Assembly: GCF_027924965.1 (NCBI RefSeq)
Contig: NZ_AP027056.1
Span: 868,001-932,000 of the forward strand
Source of the DNA: Limnohabitans sp. TEGF004
GTDB taxonomy: Bacteria > Pseudomonadota > Gammaproteobacteria > Burkholderiales > Burkholderiaceae_C
Reading direction: 5' to 3'
Length of the DNA stretch: 64,000 nucleotides
The translations under genes and the position numbers were made by a program. Each line of letters starts with the position of its first letter. The first letter of the stretch is position 1. This document shows, in pieces, positions 9,225 through 19,111 of the stretch. A model generated the notes under the pieces. That model saw nothing but the letters and a program-made list of their open reading frames with translations, did not search any database and was not told the DNA's origin.

Positions 9225-9301
9225 AACCCACTATTTTAACTTAGAAACCTAGGCTTGCATACGAATCAACGCATCAAGCAGATGCGCGGCGAAGCGTGTT
9301 C

Positions 9302-9688
9302 TTAATTCTTACTTGTAGAAGCTTCGATTAATAATGCCGCCGCTACTTTGCGGCCTTCGCCCGCCAAGATGTTGTAAGTGCGGCAAGCCGCTTGTGTATC
9401 CATGGTCTCTAGACCTAAGCGGCGCTGCATCAAGCCCACTTGCCATTCGGGCTTGGGGAAACGCAAACGTTCACCGCTGCCAAAGATCACCAACTCCACA
9501 TCTAACTCGGCCAGTTGTGCGAAGTGTTGTGGGCCTAAATCTTCAAAACTTTGGCAATCCCAATCGAGGCGCAGCCCCTCGGAGGTGATCAGCACACTGT
9601 GCGCGATTTTTTCGCCTTGGATGGCAATCCATCCTGGGCCATAGGCGGTGACGGACTGGGTCTCGATGCGATCGGGTTGTAATTTCAT
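9302..9688 (-). CDS. Mth938-like domain protein (DUF498, Xcc1710-like)
   Basis: 128 residues starting MKLQPDRIETQSVTAYGPGW. The strand pattern with VTAYGPGWIAIQGEKIAHSVLIT and LVIFGSGERLRFPKPEWQ is characteristic of the small Mth938/DUF498 fold, whose bacterial members have no settled function (related to the NDUFAF3 complex I assembly factor). The frame extends 33 codons upstream, but the ATG at 9688 matches the family start. It is divergent from alaA, sharing a 64-base promoter region. Confidence 0.82.
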   Translation of the reverse strand: MKLQPDRIETQSVTAYGPGWIAIQGEKIAHSVLITSEGLRLDWDCQSFEDLGPQHFAQLAELDVELVIFGSGERLRFPKPEWQVGLMQRRLGLETMDTQAACRTYNILAGEGRKVAAALLIEASTSKN

Positions 9689-9752
9689 AAATGCCTTGAG
9701 ATCTGTGGTCAAATTATAGGTTTCACCCTGTAAAAGAGCCCTCGGAGGGACT

Positions 9753-10976
9753 TTGAAGAAGATCCAAAAATCCAACAAGCTGTCCAACGTCTGTTATGAC
9801 ATTCGCGGTCCCATCATGGACCGAGCGCGTCAAATGGAGGAGGAAGGCCACAAGATCATCAAACTCAACATCGGCAACTTGGCCGTGTTTGGCTTTGATG
9901 CGCCTGAAGAAATTCAGCAAGACATGATCCGCAACCTGCCCACCTCGGCGGGTTACTCGGACAGCAAAGGCATTTTTGGCGCCCGCAAAGCGGTGATGCA
10001 CGAGACGCAAAAGCAAGGCATCAAAGGCGTCACGCTCGATGACATTTACTTGGGCAATGGCGCGAGTGAACTCATCGTCATGGCCACCAACGGCTTGCTG
10101 AATAACGGCGACGAGTTGCTGTTGCCTGCGCCCGACTATCCGTTGTGGACTGCAGCGGTCAGCTTGTCTGGCGGCACACCCGTGCACTATGTGTGTGACG
10201 AAGCGAATGGTTGGATGCCTGACATCGAAGACATTCGTTCGAAGATCACCAAGAACACCAAGGGTATTGTGGTCATTAACCCCAACAACCCAACGGGTGC
10301 TTTGTATTCAGACGAATTGCTGATGCAAATCGTCGACCTCGCACGCAAGCATGGCTTGATCATTTTTGCCGACGAGGTGTACGACAAAGTTTTGTACGAC
10401 GGCGTCAAACACACGCCGCTTGGCAGCTTGAGCGAAGACGTGTTGACGCTCACCTTCAACTCGCTGTCCAAGAGCTACCGCTCATGCGGCTATCGCGCGG
10501 GTTGGCTGGTGGTGTCGGGTGACAAAAAGCCTGCAGCCGATTACATCGAGGGCCTCAACATGCTCTCGAACATGCGCTTGTGTGCCAACGTGCCAGGCCA
10601 GTGGGCCATTCAAACCGCCTTGGGCGGCTACCAAAGCATCAACGATTTGGTGGGCGAGGGCGGCCGTTTGCGCAAGCAACGTGACTTGGCCTATGAACTC
10701 ATTACCGCCATTCCTGGCGTGACATGCGTGAAGCCGCAAGCCGCGCTGTACATGTTCCCGCGCTTGGATCCCAAGGTGTACCCCATCAAAGATGACCAAC
10801 AGTTTTTCTTAGAGTTGCTCCAAGAAACCAAGGTCATGTTGGTGCAGGGCACGGGCTTTAACTGGAAGACCACGGACCACTTCCGTATCGTGTTCTTGCC
10901 CCACGAAGACGACTTGCGTGAGGCCATCTCACGCATCGCAAAATTCTTAGAAAACTACCGAAACAGAAAAGCATGA
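9753..10976 (+). CDS. alaA: Glutamate-pyruvate aminotransferase AlaA
   Basis: A PLP-dependent class I aminotransferase making alanine from pyruvate and glutamate. The 407-residue sequence follows E. coli AlaA closely: SNKLSNVCYDIRGP, KLNIGNLAVFGFDAPEEI, PAPDYPLWTAAVSLSGG, VVINPNNPTGALYS and IIFADEVYDKVLYD. The PLP lysine is in NSLSKSYRSCGYRAGW. The start is TTG at 9753, with GGAGG four bases upstream. It heads a seven-gene run, overlapping hom by four bases. Some annotations call such proteins AlaC, but the N-terminus is of AlaA type. Confidence 0.92.
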   Translation: MKKIQKSNKLSNVCYDIRGPIMDRARQMEEEGHKIIKLNIGNLAVFGFDAPEEIQQDMIRNLPTSAGYSDSKGIFGARKAVMHETQKQGIKGVTLDDIYLGNGASELIVMATNGLLNNGDELLLPAPDYPLWTAAVSLSGGTPVHYVCDEANGWMPDIEDIRSKITKNTKGIVVINPNNPTGALYSDELLMQIVDLARKHGLIIFADEVYDKVLYDGVKHTPLGSLSEDVLTLTFNSLSKSYRSCGYRAGWLVVSGDKKPAADYIEGLNMLSNMRLCANVPGQWAIQTALGGYQSINDLVGEGGRLRKQRDLAYELITAIPGVTCVKPQAALYMFPRLDPKVYPIKDDQQFFLELLQETKVMLVQGTGFNWKTTDHFRIVFLPHEDDLREAISRIAKFLENYRNRKA

Positions 10977-12283
10977 AACCGATTCAAGTTGGCCTCTTAG
11001 GCATTGGCACTGTGGGCAGCGGCACTTACGAAGTGCTCAAACGCAATCAAGAAGAAATCCAACGTCGCGCCGGTCGCGGCATTGAAGTCACGATGGTGGC
11101 TGACCTCGATGTGGCACGTGCCAAAAGCATCGTGGGTGTGAATGTGCAAGTGGTGGACGATGCGCGCAAGATCATTGCCAACCCAGATATCGACATCGTG
11201 GTCGAACTCATTGGTGGCTACGGCATCGCCAAACAACTCGTGCTCGAAGCCATCGAAGCGGGTAAGCATGTGGTGACAGCCAACAAGGCATTGCTCGCCG
11301 TGCACGGCACAGAAATCTTCGCCGCCGCCCACAAAAAGGGCGTGATGGTGGCGTTTGAAGCTGCAGTTGCTGGCGGTATTCCCATCATCAAAGCTTTGCG
11401 CGAAGGCCTGACGGCCAACCGCATTCAGTGGCTGGCCGGCATCATCAACGGCACGACCAACTTCATCTTGTCGGAGATGCGCGACAAGGGTTTGACCTTT
11501 GACGACGTGCTCAAGCAAGCGCAAGCCTTGGGCTATGCCGAAGCTGACCCGACCTTCGACATCGAAGGTGTGGACGCCGCGCACAAAGCCACGCTCATGT
11601 CGGCCATTGCGTTTGGCGTACCTGTGCAGTTTGACAAGGCCTATGTCGAAGGCATCACCAAGCTCGAATCACAAGACATCAAGTACGCCGAACAACTCGG
11701 TTACCGCATCAAGCTCTTGGGTATTTCCAAGCGCACCGCTGCAGGCATTGAGCTGCGCGTGCATCCTTGCTTGGTGCCCGCCAAGCGTTTGATTGCCAAC
11801 GTTGAAGGTGCGATGAATGCGGTGATGGTGCACGCTGACGCCGTGGGCACCACGCTGTATTACGGCAAAGGCGCTGGCAGCGAGCCCACTGCCAGCGCGG
11901 TGATCGCCGACTTGGTGGACATCACACGTTTGCATACCGCAGACCCACTCAACCGAGTGCCGCATTTGGCCTTCCAGCCAGACGCGATGAGCAACTTGCC
12001 GATTCTGCCAATGGCCCAAGTGGTCACCAGCTACTACCTGCGTTTGCGCGTGGCCGATCAAGCGGGTGTGCTCGCCAAGGTCACAGGTATTTTGGCCAAC
12101 GCCGACATCAGCATTGATGCCGTGTTGCAGCGCGAAGCCGGTGAGGGCGAGAGCCACACCGACCTCATCATCTTGACCCACGATTGCGTGGAAGCCAAGA
12201 TGAATGAAGCCCTTGCTGAAATGCAAAAGCTGACCACCGTGTTGGCCCCGATCACCCGCATCCGCAAAGAAGAGTTGAACTGA
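10973..12283 (+). CDS. hom: Homoserine dehydrogenase
   Basis: Reduces aspartate semialdehyde to homoserine, the branch to threonine and methionine. The 436-residue protein has the nucleotide-binding GLLGIGTVGSGTYEVL at its start. The catalytic domain contains AGIINGTTNFILSEM and ALGYAEADPTFDIEGVDAAHK. A C-terminal ACT domain (from about residue 350, YYLRLRVADQAGVLAKVTGI) probably senses threonine. It is the monofunctional form with no aspartokinase fusion. ATGA overlap with alaA and one-base overlap with thrC imply coupled translation. Confidence 0.97.
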   Translation: MKPIQVGLLGIGTVGSGTYEVLKRNQEEIQRRAGRGIEVTMVADLDVARAKSIVGVNVQVVDDARKIIANPDIDIVVELIGGYGIAKQLVLEAIEAGKHVVTANKALLAVHGTEIFAAAHKKGVMVAFEAAVAGGIPIIKALREGLTANRIQWLAGIINGTTNFILSEMRDKGLTFDDVLKQAQALGYAEADPTFDIEGVDAAHKATLMSAIAFGVPVQFDKAYVEGITKLESQDIKYAEQLGYRIKLLGISKRTAAGIELRVHPCLVPAKRLIANVEGAMNAVMVHADAVGTTLYYGKGAGSEPTASAVIADLVDITRLHTADPLNRVPHLAFQPDAMSNLPILPMAQVVTSYYLRLRVADQAGVLAKVTGILANADISIDAVLQREAGEGESHTDLIILTHDCVEAKMNEALAEMQKLTTVLAPITRIRKEELN

Positions 12284-13716
12284 TGCTGTATTTGTCCACG
12301 CGCGGCCATGCCGAGCGCAAGCGTTTTTGTGAAATCCTCCTCGAGGGCTTGGCCCCCGATGGTGGTTTGTATTTGCCCGAGCACTACCCACAGGTGGACG
12401 ATGCAGCGCTCACGCGTTTGCGCAACACGTTCAACACACAAGGCTACGCAGCATTGGCATTTGAAGTGCTGTCGCTCTACATCGACGACATTCCTGCGGC
12501 TGACTTAAAAGCCTTGTGCGCCAAGACCTACACCAAAGAGGTTTACGGCACCGAGGCCATCGTGCCTCTGCGCAAGTTAGAAGACGGCTTGTGGGTCGAG
12601 GCTTTGTCCAACGGACCAACGCTCGCGTTCAAAGACATGGCCATGCAACTGCTGGGCAACTTGTTTGAATACGAGTTGGCACGCCGTGGCGAAGAATTGA
12701 ACATTTTTGGCGCGACCAGTGGCGACACTGGCAGCGCGGCCGAATACGCCATGCGTGGCAAAAAAGGTGTGCGCGTGTTCATGACCAGCCCACACGGCCG
12801 CATGAGCCCGTTCCAACAAGCGCAAATGTTCAGCTTGATGGATGAGAACATCCACAACATCGCCATCGAAGGCGTGTTTGACGATTGCCAAGACTTGGTC
12901 AAGGCCGTGTCCAACGATTTGGACTTCAAAACCAAATACAAAATTGGCACGGTCAACTCCATCAACTGGGCGCGTTTGTTGGCCCAAGTGGTGTACTATT
13001 TCGCAGGCTATTTCCAAGCGACCACCGCCAACAGCCAAAAGGTGAGCTTCACTGTGCCGAGTGGCAACTTTGGAAACGTCTGCGCAGGCCATGTGGCCCG
13101 CATGATGGGCTTGCCTGTGGACACCTTGGTGGCTGCCACCAACGAAAACGATGTGCTCGACGAGTTCTTCCGCACCGGCGTGTACCGCGTGCGCGGAAGT
13201 GCTGACACGCACGAAACCTCTAGCCCATCGATGGATATTTCCAAGGCCAGCAACTTCGAACGCTTTGTGTTCGATTTACTCGGTCGCGACGCGGCGCTCA
13301 CCAAAGACTTGTTTGGACCACAAATCTCGAAGAACGGCAAGTTCGACCTGAGTGGCAATCCACACTTTGCAGAAGCAGCAGCGCGTTACGGTTTTGCCAG
13401 CGGCAAGAGCACACATGCCAACCGATTGGCCACCATCCAAGACGTGCACAAACGCTTTGGCGAGATGATCGACACGCACACCGCCGACGGCGTGAAAGTG
13501 GCGCGTGAACACATCAAGGCTGGCGTGCCGATGATCGTGCTGGAAACTGCTTTGCCCATCAAATTTGCGGCCACCATCGTGGAAGCCTTGGGCCAAGAGC
13601 CCCATCGGCCGGCCAAGTTTGAAGGCATCGAAGCCTTGCCTAAGCGCGTGCAGGTGATGAAGGCAGATGTGGCGCAAATTAAGGCGTACATCACCCAGCA
13701 TTGCGACCACGCATGA
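12283..13716 (+). CDS. thrC: Threonine synthase
   Basis: Converts O-phosphohomoserine to threonine using PLP. The 477-residue length and N-terminus (STRGHAERKRFCEILLEGLAPDGGLYLPE) fit the long ThrC form. The PLP lysine lies in GPTLAFKDMAMQLLG, and the phosphate loop region is FGATSGDTGSAAEYA. The start codon shares one base with the hom stop, and the last bases overlap mobB by four. Confidence 0.97.
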   Translation: MLYLSTRGHAERKRFCEILLEGLAPDGGLYLPEHYPQVDDAALTRLRNTFNTQGYAALAFEVLSLYIDDIPAADLKALCAKTYTKEVYGTEAIVPLRKLEDGLWVEALSNGPTLAFKDMAMQLLGNLFEYELARRGEELNIFGATSGDTGSAAEYAMRGKKGVRVFMTSPHGRMSPFQQAQMFSLMDENIHNIAIEGVFDDCQDLVKAVSNDLDFKTKYKIGTVNSINWARLLAQVVYYFAGYFQATTANSQKVSFTVPSGNFGNVCAGHVARMMGLPVDTLVAATNENDVLDEFFRTGVYRVRGSADTHETSSPSMDISKASNFERFVFDLLGRDAALTKDLFGPQISKNGKFDLSGNPHFAEAAARYGFASGKSTHANRLATIQDVHKRFGEMIDTHTADGVKVAREHIKAGVPMIVLETALPIKFAATIVEALGQEPHRPAKFEGIEALPKRVQVMKADVAQIKAYITQHCDHA

Positions 13717-14243
13717 AAGTCGTCGCCTTTGCTGGTTACTCCGGCTCAGGAAAAACCACTTTGGTGGAGCAGCTGATTGGCTGTATGCGCATGAAAGGTT
13801 TGCGCGTGTCTGTGGTCAAACACGCGCATCACAACTTTGACATCGACAAGCCCGGCAAAGACAGCTGGCGTCACCGCGAAGCAGGCGCGTTTGAGGTGCT
13901 GGTGGCATCGAACCAACGCTTGGTATTGCAGCGTCAGTTTGAACAACCTGCGCAGCTCTCGGTGCACCACCTGTTGGCCGAGGTGTACGACGGCGTCGAT
14001 TGGGTCTTGGTCGAGGGCTTTAAGAAAAGCGATTTGCTCAAGGTTGAGGTTTGGCGTAAAGCGTCTGAGCAGCCTGTGCGTTACCCGCATGATGACTTTG
14101 TGGTGGCCATTGCCACTGATTCACCGCAAGACATGCCAGAGGCCACGCAGCGTCCTGTGCTTGATTTGAATGACCCCTATGCCATCACCGAATGGTTGGT
14201 GGCCAACGAAGACCGTTTCGAATACAACCCACCTTTGCTATGA
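13713..14243 (+). CDS. mobB: Molybdopterin-guanine dinucleotide biosynthesis adaptor MobB
   Basis: 176-residue P-loop GTPase with Walker A GYSGSGKTTL at residues 8-17, VVKHAHHNFDIDKPGKDSWR and WVLVEGFKKSDLLKVEV, the MobB signature. It assists MobA in attaching nucleotide to molybdopterin. The ATG at 13713 overlaps the thrC stop (ATGA), and its own stop overlaps moeA in the same way. No mobA is present in the window. Confidence 0.93.
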   Translation: MKVVAFAGYSGSGKTTLVEQLIGCMRMKGLRVSVVKHAHHNFDIDKPGKDSWRHREAGAFEVLVASNQRLVLQRQFEQPAQLSVHHLLAEVYDGVDWVLVEGFKKSDLLKVEVWRKASEQPVRYPHDDFVVAIATDSPQDMPEATQRPVLDLNDPYAITEWLVANEDRFEYNPPLL

Positions 14244-15481
14244 CCCGTCCTGCTTTGCTTTCACTCGATGACGCGTTGCCGCAATTGCTGGCGCAAGCTG
14301 TTGCATTGCCTCGCGTAGAAACCGTGTCGACGTTTGAGGCCGATGGTCGCGTGCTCGTACAAGACGTGGTTGCCGCCTTGCAAGTGCCCCCGCAAGACAA
14401 CAGTTCGATGGATGGTTATGCCGTGCGTGCGTCTGATTGCGCGCAAGCAGATGCTGTGTCGCGCGTGACGCAACGCATTCCCGCTGGCACACACGGCACG
14501 CAGCTCAATGCGGGTGAGGCTGCCCGTATCTTCACCGGCGCACCCATCCCGCCTGGTGCTGATGCTGTGGTCATGCAAGAGGACTGCGAAGCCTTAGAGG
14601 GCGATCAAGTCAAGGTGAGCAAGGCTGTGCCGGCAGGACAGTGGATTCGCCGCTCGGGCGAAGACGTCACACGCGGTGCGACGGTGCTGAGTAAGGGTAC
14701 ACGCTTGACACCCGCTGAGTTGGGCTTGGCCGCCAGCATTGGATTGGCTCAGTTGCAGGTGTCCGCACGCCCGCGTGTGGCGTTGTTCTCCACGGGTGAT
14801 GAGTTGGTCATGCCTGGCGATGTAGCCCCTGAGGCTATGCCCGCTGGTGCAATTTACAACTCCAACCGTTTTTTCTTGCGCGCCATGTTGCAGCGCTTGG
14901 GCTGCGAGGTGACTGACCTTGGCATCGTGCCCGACAAACGCGAGGCCACCATCGCCGCTTTGCGCGATGCGGCCCAGCACCATGATTTGATTCTCACCAG
15001 CGGCGGCGTGTCGGTGGGCGAAGAAGACCACATCAAACCTGCTGTGGAAAGCTTGGGCGAATTGAACCTGTGGCAACTGGCCATCAAACCTGGCAAACCC
15101 TTTGCCTATGGCAAGGTGAACCGTGATGCTGATAGTGATGACTGCCACTTCATGGGCTTGCCCGGCAACCCAGTGTCCAGCTTTGTCACCTTCTTGTTGT
15201 TGGTGCGTCCGTTTGTGTTGGCTCTGCAAGGCGTCACGAAGACCGACATCGCACGCACTGAAATAACAGCGCACTTCGATTGGCCCCGGGCTGACAAACG
15301 CCGCGAGTTTTTGCGTGTCAAACGCAATGCCCAAGGTGGTCTCGATTTGTTCCCGAACCAAAGCTCCGGTGTGCTCACCTCGGCGGTGTGGGGCGATGGC
15401 GTGGTGGATAACCCTGCTGGTCAAACCATTGCCAAAGGCGATACCGTTCGCTTTATTTCCTTTGCGGAGTGGCTGGCATGA
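14240..15481 (+). CDS. moeA: Molybdopterin molybdenumtransferase MoeA
   Basis: Inserts molybdate into adenylylated molybdopterin. The 413-residue protein has PQDNSSMDGYAVRA, FTGAPIPPGADAVVMQED, and the MPT-binding LFSTGDELV and LTSGGVSVGEEDHIKPAV. The C-terminal domain contains MGLPGNPVSSFVTF and RREFLRV. The ATG at 14240 overlaps the mobB stop. A longer in-frame start inside mobB is rejected because it adds 16 unrelated residues. Confidence 0.95.
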   Translation: MTRPALLSLDDALPQLLAQAVALPRVETVSTFEADGRVLVQDVVAALQVPPQDNSSMDGYAVRASDCAQADAVSRVTQRIPAGTHGTQLNAGEAARIFTGAPIPPGADAVVMQEDCEALEGDQVKVSKAVPAGQWIRRSGEDVTRGATVLSKGTRLTPAELGLAASIGLAQLQVSARPRVALFSTGDELVMPGDVAPEAMPAGAIYNSNRFFLRAMLQRLGCEVTDLGIVPDKREATIAALRDAAQHHDLILTSGGVSVGEEDHIKPAVESLGELNLWQLAIKPGKPFAYGKVNRDADSDDCHFMGLPGNPVSSFVTFLLLVRPFVLALQGVTKTDIARTEITAHFDWPRADKRREFLRVKRNAQGGLDLFPNQSSGVLTSAVWGDGVVDNPAGQTIAKGDTVRFISFAEWLA

Positions 15482-15741
15482 GCGTGACCTACAGCGTGAA
15501 CCTCAAGTACTTTGCGTCCATTCGCGAAGCCATTGGGCAGGGCAGCGAAAGCGTGAGCACACAAGCCGCCACGCTCAAAGCTTTGCGTGATGAACTGATT
15601 GCTCGCGGTGGCGCTTACGCCGAAGTGCTGGCCCATGGCCGCGCCGTGCGCATGGCCTTAAACCAAGATCTGTGCGAAGACACGGCTATGTTGAGCGAAG
15701 GCTGCGAAGTGGCCTTCTTCCCGCCCGTCACCGGCGGTTAA
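15478..15741 (+). CDS. moaD: Molybdopterin synthase sulfur carrier subunit MoaD
   Basis: 87 residues with a ubiquitin-like fold ending in PPVTGG, whose terminal Gly-Gly is thiocarboxylated and carries sulfur to MoaE. NLKYFASIREAIGQG and ALNQDLCEDTAMLSEGCEVAFFPP are typical. It starts at an ATG overlapping the moeA stop by four bases. Confidence 0.94.
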   Translation: MSVTYSVNLKYFASIREAIGQGSESVSTQAATLKALRDELIARGGAYAEVLAHGRAVRMALNQDLCEDTAMLSEGCEVAFFPPVTGG

Positions 15742-15756
15742 CGCAGAAGGCAAACC

Positions 15757-16239
15757 ATGTCCTTCACCGTCAGCATCCAAACCCAAGACTTTGATGTGAG
15801 CCAAGAGCTTGCCGCCTTGCGTACGGGCGATGCGCGGGTGGGGGCGGTGTGCTCGTTTTTAGGTACAGTGCGCGAGCGCAATGACGGCAGCTCGGTCGCC
15901 AGCATGGAGCTAGAGCATTACCCCGGCATGACCGAGAAGTCCATCTCGGCCATGATGGACGAAGCCAAGAAACGCTTTGACATCTTTGCTGCGCGTGTGA
16001 TCCACCGCGTGGGTTTGTTGCACCCAGAAGATCAAATCGTCTTCGTGGCGGTGACCTCTGCCCACCGCGGCGAGAGCTTCAAGGCTTGCGAGTTTTTGAT
16101 GGACTACCTCAAAACCCAAGCGCCATTTTGGAAAAAAGAAGTCACGCCCGAAGGCGCACGCTGGGTCGATGCCCGTGTGAGTGACGACCAAGCCTTGGCT
16201 CGTTGGGGCATACAAGCCAGCAATACCGTCGCGCCTTAA
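15757..16239 (+). CDS. moaE: Molybdopterin synthase catalytic subunit MoaE
   Basis: 160 residues. Together with MoaD it converts precursor Z (cPMP) to molybdopterin. Recognisable are GAVCSFLGTVRERNDG, MELEHYPGMTEKSI, HRVGLLHPEDQIVFVAVTSAHRGESFKAC, and the lysines of APFWKKEVTPEGARWVDAR near the active site. It is 15 bases from moaD and last in the alaA-moaE run. Confidence 0.95.
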   Translation: MSFTVSIQTQDFDVSQELAALRTGDARVGAVCSFLGTVRERNDGSSVASMELEHYPGMTEKSISAMMDEAKKRFDIFAARVIHRVGLLHPEDQIVFVAVTSAHRGESFKACEFLMDYLKTQAPFWKKEVTPEGARWVDARVSDDQALARWGIQASNTVAP

Positions 16240-16329
16240 CGGTGTGCGCCACCGCACGGACAAAGGCGTGGGCGAATGGTTGAATCTGCGGTGCTTTGAT
16301 CCACGTCAAAGCCGACTGTTCTAGGCCCA

Positions 16330-16357
16330 CTTGAAATAGCGGCCAGTAGCCTCAAAT
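16330..16357 (+). promoter_or_regulatory. Sigma-32 (heat-shock) type promoter of clpB
   Basis: CTTGAAA (16330-16336) matches the sigma-32 -35 box. CCTCAAAT (16350-16357), 14 bases after CTTGAA, is a partial match to the CCCCATNT -10 box. It lies 34 bases upstream of clpB, a classical heat-shock gene. Confidence 0.65.
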
Positions 16358-16390
16358 ACTGACTAATTCAACAAATAACTCGGAGTTTCC

Positions 16391-18994
16391 ATGCGTATTG
16401 ACAAACTCACCACCAAGTTTCAAGAAGCTTTGGGCGATGCCCAGTCGCTCGCCCTCGGGGGCGACCACGCCTACATCGAGCCGTCCCATGTGTTGGTCGC
16501 CATGCTGCGCCAAGACGATGGCCCTAAATCCCTGTTGCAGCGCGCGGGTGCCAATGTGTCGGGCTTGCTGTCCTCAGCCGAAGACGCGATGAACCGATTG
16601 CCCAAAGTCGAAGGCCAAGAGCAGGTGCAAGTGGGGCGCGACACCGTGTCCTTGATTCAGGCCGCTGAAAAAGAAGCCATCAAACGCGGCGACCAGTTTG
16701 TAGCCAGCGAATTGTTCTTGTTGGCCATGTGCGACAACAAAGGCAACTGGGGCAAGCTCGCCACGCAAAACGGCCTAAATCGTAAATCGCTAGAGGCCGC
16801 GGTCACAGCCGTGCGCGGTGGCCAAAAAGTGGACAACGCCGAGAGCGAAGGCCAACGCGAATCGCTCAAAAAATACTGCATGGACCTGACTGAGCGTGCG
16901 CGGCTTGGCAAGCTCGATCCCGTGATTGGCCGTGACGATGAAATTCGCCGTGCCATTCAAGTGCTGCAACGTCGCAGCAAAAACAACCCCGTGCTCATCG
17001 GTGAGCCAGGCGTGGGCAAGACCGCGATTGTCGAGGGCTTGGCACAGCGCATCGTGGCAGGCGAGGTGCCTGATTCGCTCAAAGGCAAACGCGTGTTGTC
17101 GCTCGACATGGCCTCATTGCTGGCCGGCGCGAAATACCGTGGTGAGTTTGAAGAGCGCTTGAAAAGTGTGCTCAAAGAATTGGCGCAAGACGAAGGCCAA
17201 ACCATTGTGTTCATCGACGAGCTCCACACCATGGTGGGTGCTGGCAAGGCCGAAGGCGCGATGGACGCAGGCAACATGCTCAAACCCGCTTTGGCGCGTG
17301 GCGAGCTGCACTGCGTGGGCGCGACCACCTTGGATGAATACCGCAAGTACATCGAAAAAGATGCAGCTTTAGAGCGTCGTTTTCAAAAAATCATCGTGGG
17401 CGAACCTTCGGTCGAAGCCACCATTGCCATTTTGCGTGGCTTGCAAGAGAAGTACGAAGTGCACCATGGGGTAGAGATCACCGATCCCGCCATCGTGGCA
17501 GCGGCCGAGTTGAGCCACCGCTACATCACCGACCGCTTCTTGCCCGACAAAGCGATTGACTTGATTGACGAGGCAGCCGCCAAAATCAAAATTGAAATCG
17601 ACTCTAAGCCCGAGGTAATGGACAAGCTCGACCGCCGCCTGATTCAGCTCAAGATTGAGCGCGAAGCCGTGCGCAAAGAAAAAGACGAAGCGTCTAAGAA
17701 GCGCATGGAGCTGCTCGAAGAAGAGATTGAAAAGATTGGCAAAGAGTACGCCGATCTGGACGAGATTTGGAAGGCCGAAAAATCATCTGCCCACGGCGGT
17801 GCGCAACTCAAAGAAGAGATTGACCGTTTGCGTCATCAAATTGAAGAGCTCACGCGCAAGGGCGAGTTCAACAAAGTAGCCGAGTTGCAATACGGCAAAT
17901 TACCCGAGCTTGAAAAGCGCATGAAGGAAGCCAACGCGCGCGAAAGCGGCAAGGCCAATGCGGCAGGCGGTAACCGCTTGCTGCGCACGCAAGTGGGTGC
18001 TGAAGAAATTGCAGAAGTGGTGGCGCGTGCCACAGGCATCCCTGTGTCCAAGCTGATGCAAGGCGAGCGCGACAAGCTCTTGCAAATGGAAGACAAGTTG
18101 CATGACCGTGTGGTGGGCCAAGAAGAGGCCATCACGGCGGTGGCCAACGCCATTCGCCGCTCGCGTGCTGGTTTGGGTGACCCCAATCGTCCGACAGGCT
18201 CGTTCTTGTTCCTTGGCCCAACCGGTGTGGGTAAAACTGAGCTGTGCAAGGCTTTGGCCGGCTTCTTGTTTGACAGCGAAGACCACATGATTCGCATCGA
18301 CATGAGCGAGTTCATGGAGAAGCATTCGGTCAGCCGCTTGGTGGGTGCGCCCCCTGGCTATGTGGGCTACGACGAGGGCGGCTATTTGACCGAAGCCGTG
18401 CGCCGCAACCCCTACAGCGTGTTGCTGCTGGACGAGGTGGAGAAGGCTCATCCTGATGTGTTCAACATCTTGCTGCAAGTGCTTGACGACGGCCGTTTGA
18501 CCGATGGCCAAGGCCGTACGGTGGACTTTAAAAACACCGTCATCGTTATGACCTCTAACATCGGCTCGCCCATCATCCAAAGCATGGTGGGGCAAGACCC
18601 GCAAGACATCAAAGATGCGGTGTGGGATGAACTCAAGTCGCACTTCCGTCCTGAGTTCTTGAACCGCATTGACGAGACCGTGGTGTTCCACGCTTTGGAT
18701 GCCGAGCACATCACCAGCATTGCGGGCATTCAGCTCAAAATCTTGGGTGCACGATTGACCAAGATGGACTTGACCTTGGATGTGTCACTCGCCGCATTGG
18801 CCGAGCTGGCCAAGGTGGGCTTTGACCCCGTGTTTGGTGCGCGTCCGTTGAAGCGTGCCATTCAACAGCGCATTGAGAACCCGTTGTCGAAGTTGCTGCT
18901 GGAGGGCAAGTTCTTGCCCAAAGACACGATTGCGGTCAACGTCGATCCCGTGCGTGCGCCCGGCGAGTTTGCCTTCACCAAAGCCGAGGTTTGA
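16391..18994 (+). CDS. clpB: ATP-dependent chaperone ClpB (protein disaggregase)
   Basis: Hexameric AAA+ machine that resolubilises aggregates with DnaK. The 867 residues comprise an N-domain, NBD1 with Walker [12 protein letters not shown] near residue 205, a coiled-coil middle domain (about 405-525; [18 protein letters not shown]), and NBD2 with [14 protein letters not shown] near 610 and the pore loop [17 protein letters not shown]. Length and order are standard. A sigma-32-like promoter precedes it and a terminator follows. Confidence 0.98.
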   Translation: MRIDKLTTKFQEALGDAQSLALGGDHAYIEPSHVLVAMLRQDDGPKSLLQRAGANVSGLLSSAEDAMNRLPKVEGQEQVQVGRDTVSLIQAAEKEAIKRGDQFVASELFLLAMCDNKGNWGKLATQNGLNRKSLEAAVTAVRGGQKVDNAESEGQRESLKKYCMDLTERARLGKLDPVIGRDDEIRRAIQVLQRRSKNNPVLIGEPGVGKTAIVEGLAQRIVAGEVPDSLKGKRVLSLDMASLLAGAKYRGEFEERLKSVLKELAQDEGQTIVFIDELHTMVGAGKAEGAMDAGNMLKPALARGELHCVGATTLDEYRKYIEKDAALERRFQKIIVGEPSVEATIAILRGLQEKYEVHHGVEITDPAIVAAAELSHRYITDRFLPDKAIDLIDEAAAKIKIEIDSKPEVMDKLDRRLIQLKIEREAVRKEKDEASKKRMELLEEEIEKIGKEYADLDEIWKAEKSSAHGGAQLKEEIDRLRHQIEELTRKGEFNKVAELQYGKLPELEKRMKEANARESGKANAAGGNRLLRTQVGAEEIAEVVARATGIPVSKLMQGERDKLLQMEDKLHDRVVGQEEAITAVANAIRRSRAGLGDPNRPTGSFLFLGPTGVGKTELCKALAGFLFDSEDHMIRIDMSEFMEKHSVSRLVGAPPGYVGYDEGGYLTEAVRRNPYSVLLLDEVEKAHPDVFNILLQVLDDGRLTDGQGRTVDFKNTVIVMTSNIGSPIIQSMVGQDPQDIKDAVWDELKSHFRPEFLNRIDETVVFHALDAEHITSIAGIQLKILGARLTKMDLTLDVSLAALAELAKVGFDPVFGARPLKRAIQQRIENPLSKLLLEGKFLPKDTIAVNVDPVRAPGEFAFTKAEV

Positions 18995-19064
18995 CACTCG
19001 GCAGCTAAGTGGGCTTGCCCCTTGTCGGGTCAGGGGGCTTGTCCCTCAGTCGACCGCGTTCATC

Positions 19065-19111
19065 AAGCGCAGCAGTTAGGATGTTTCATCCCACACTGCT
19101 GCGCTTTTTTT
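19065..19111 (+). terminator. Intrinsic terminator after clpB, abutting the next start codon
   Basis: AAGCGCAGCAG (19065-19075) and CTGCTGCGCTT (19096-19106) form an 11-bp stem with a 20-base loop, followed by a T run ending at 19111. The next base starts the MFS gene. Confidence 0.85.
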
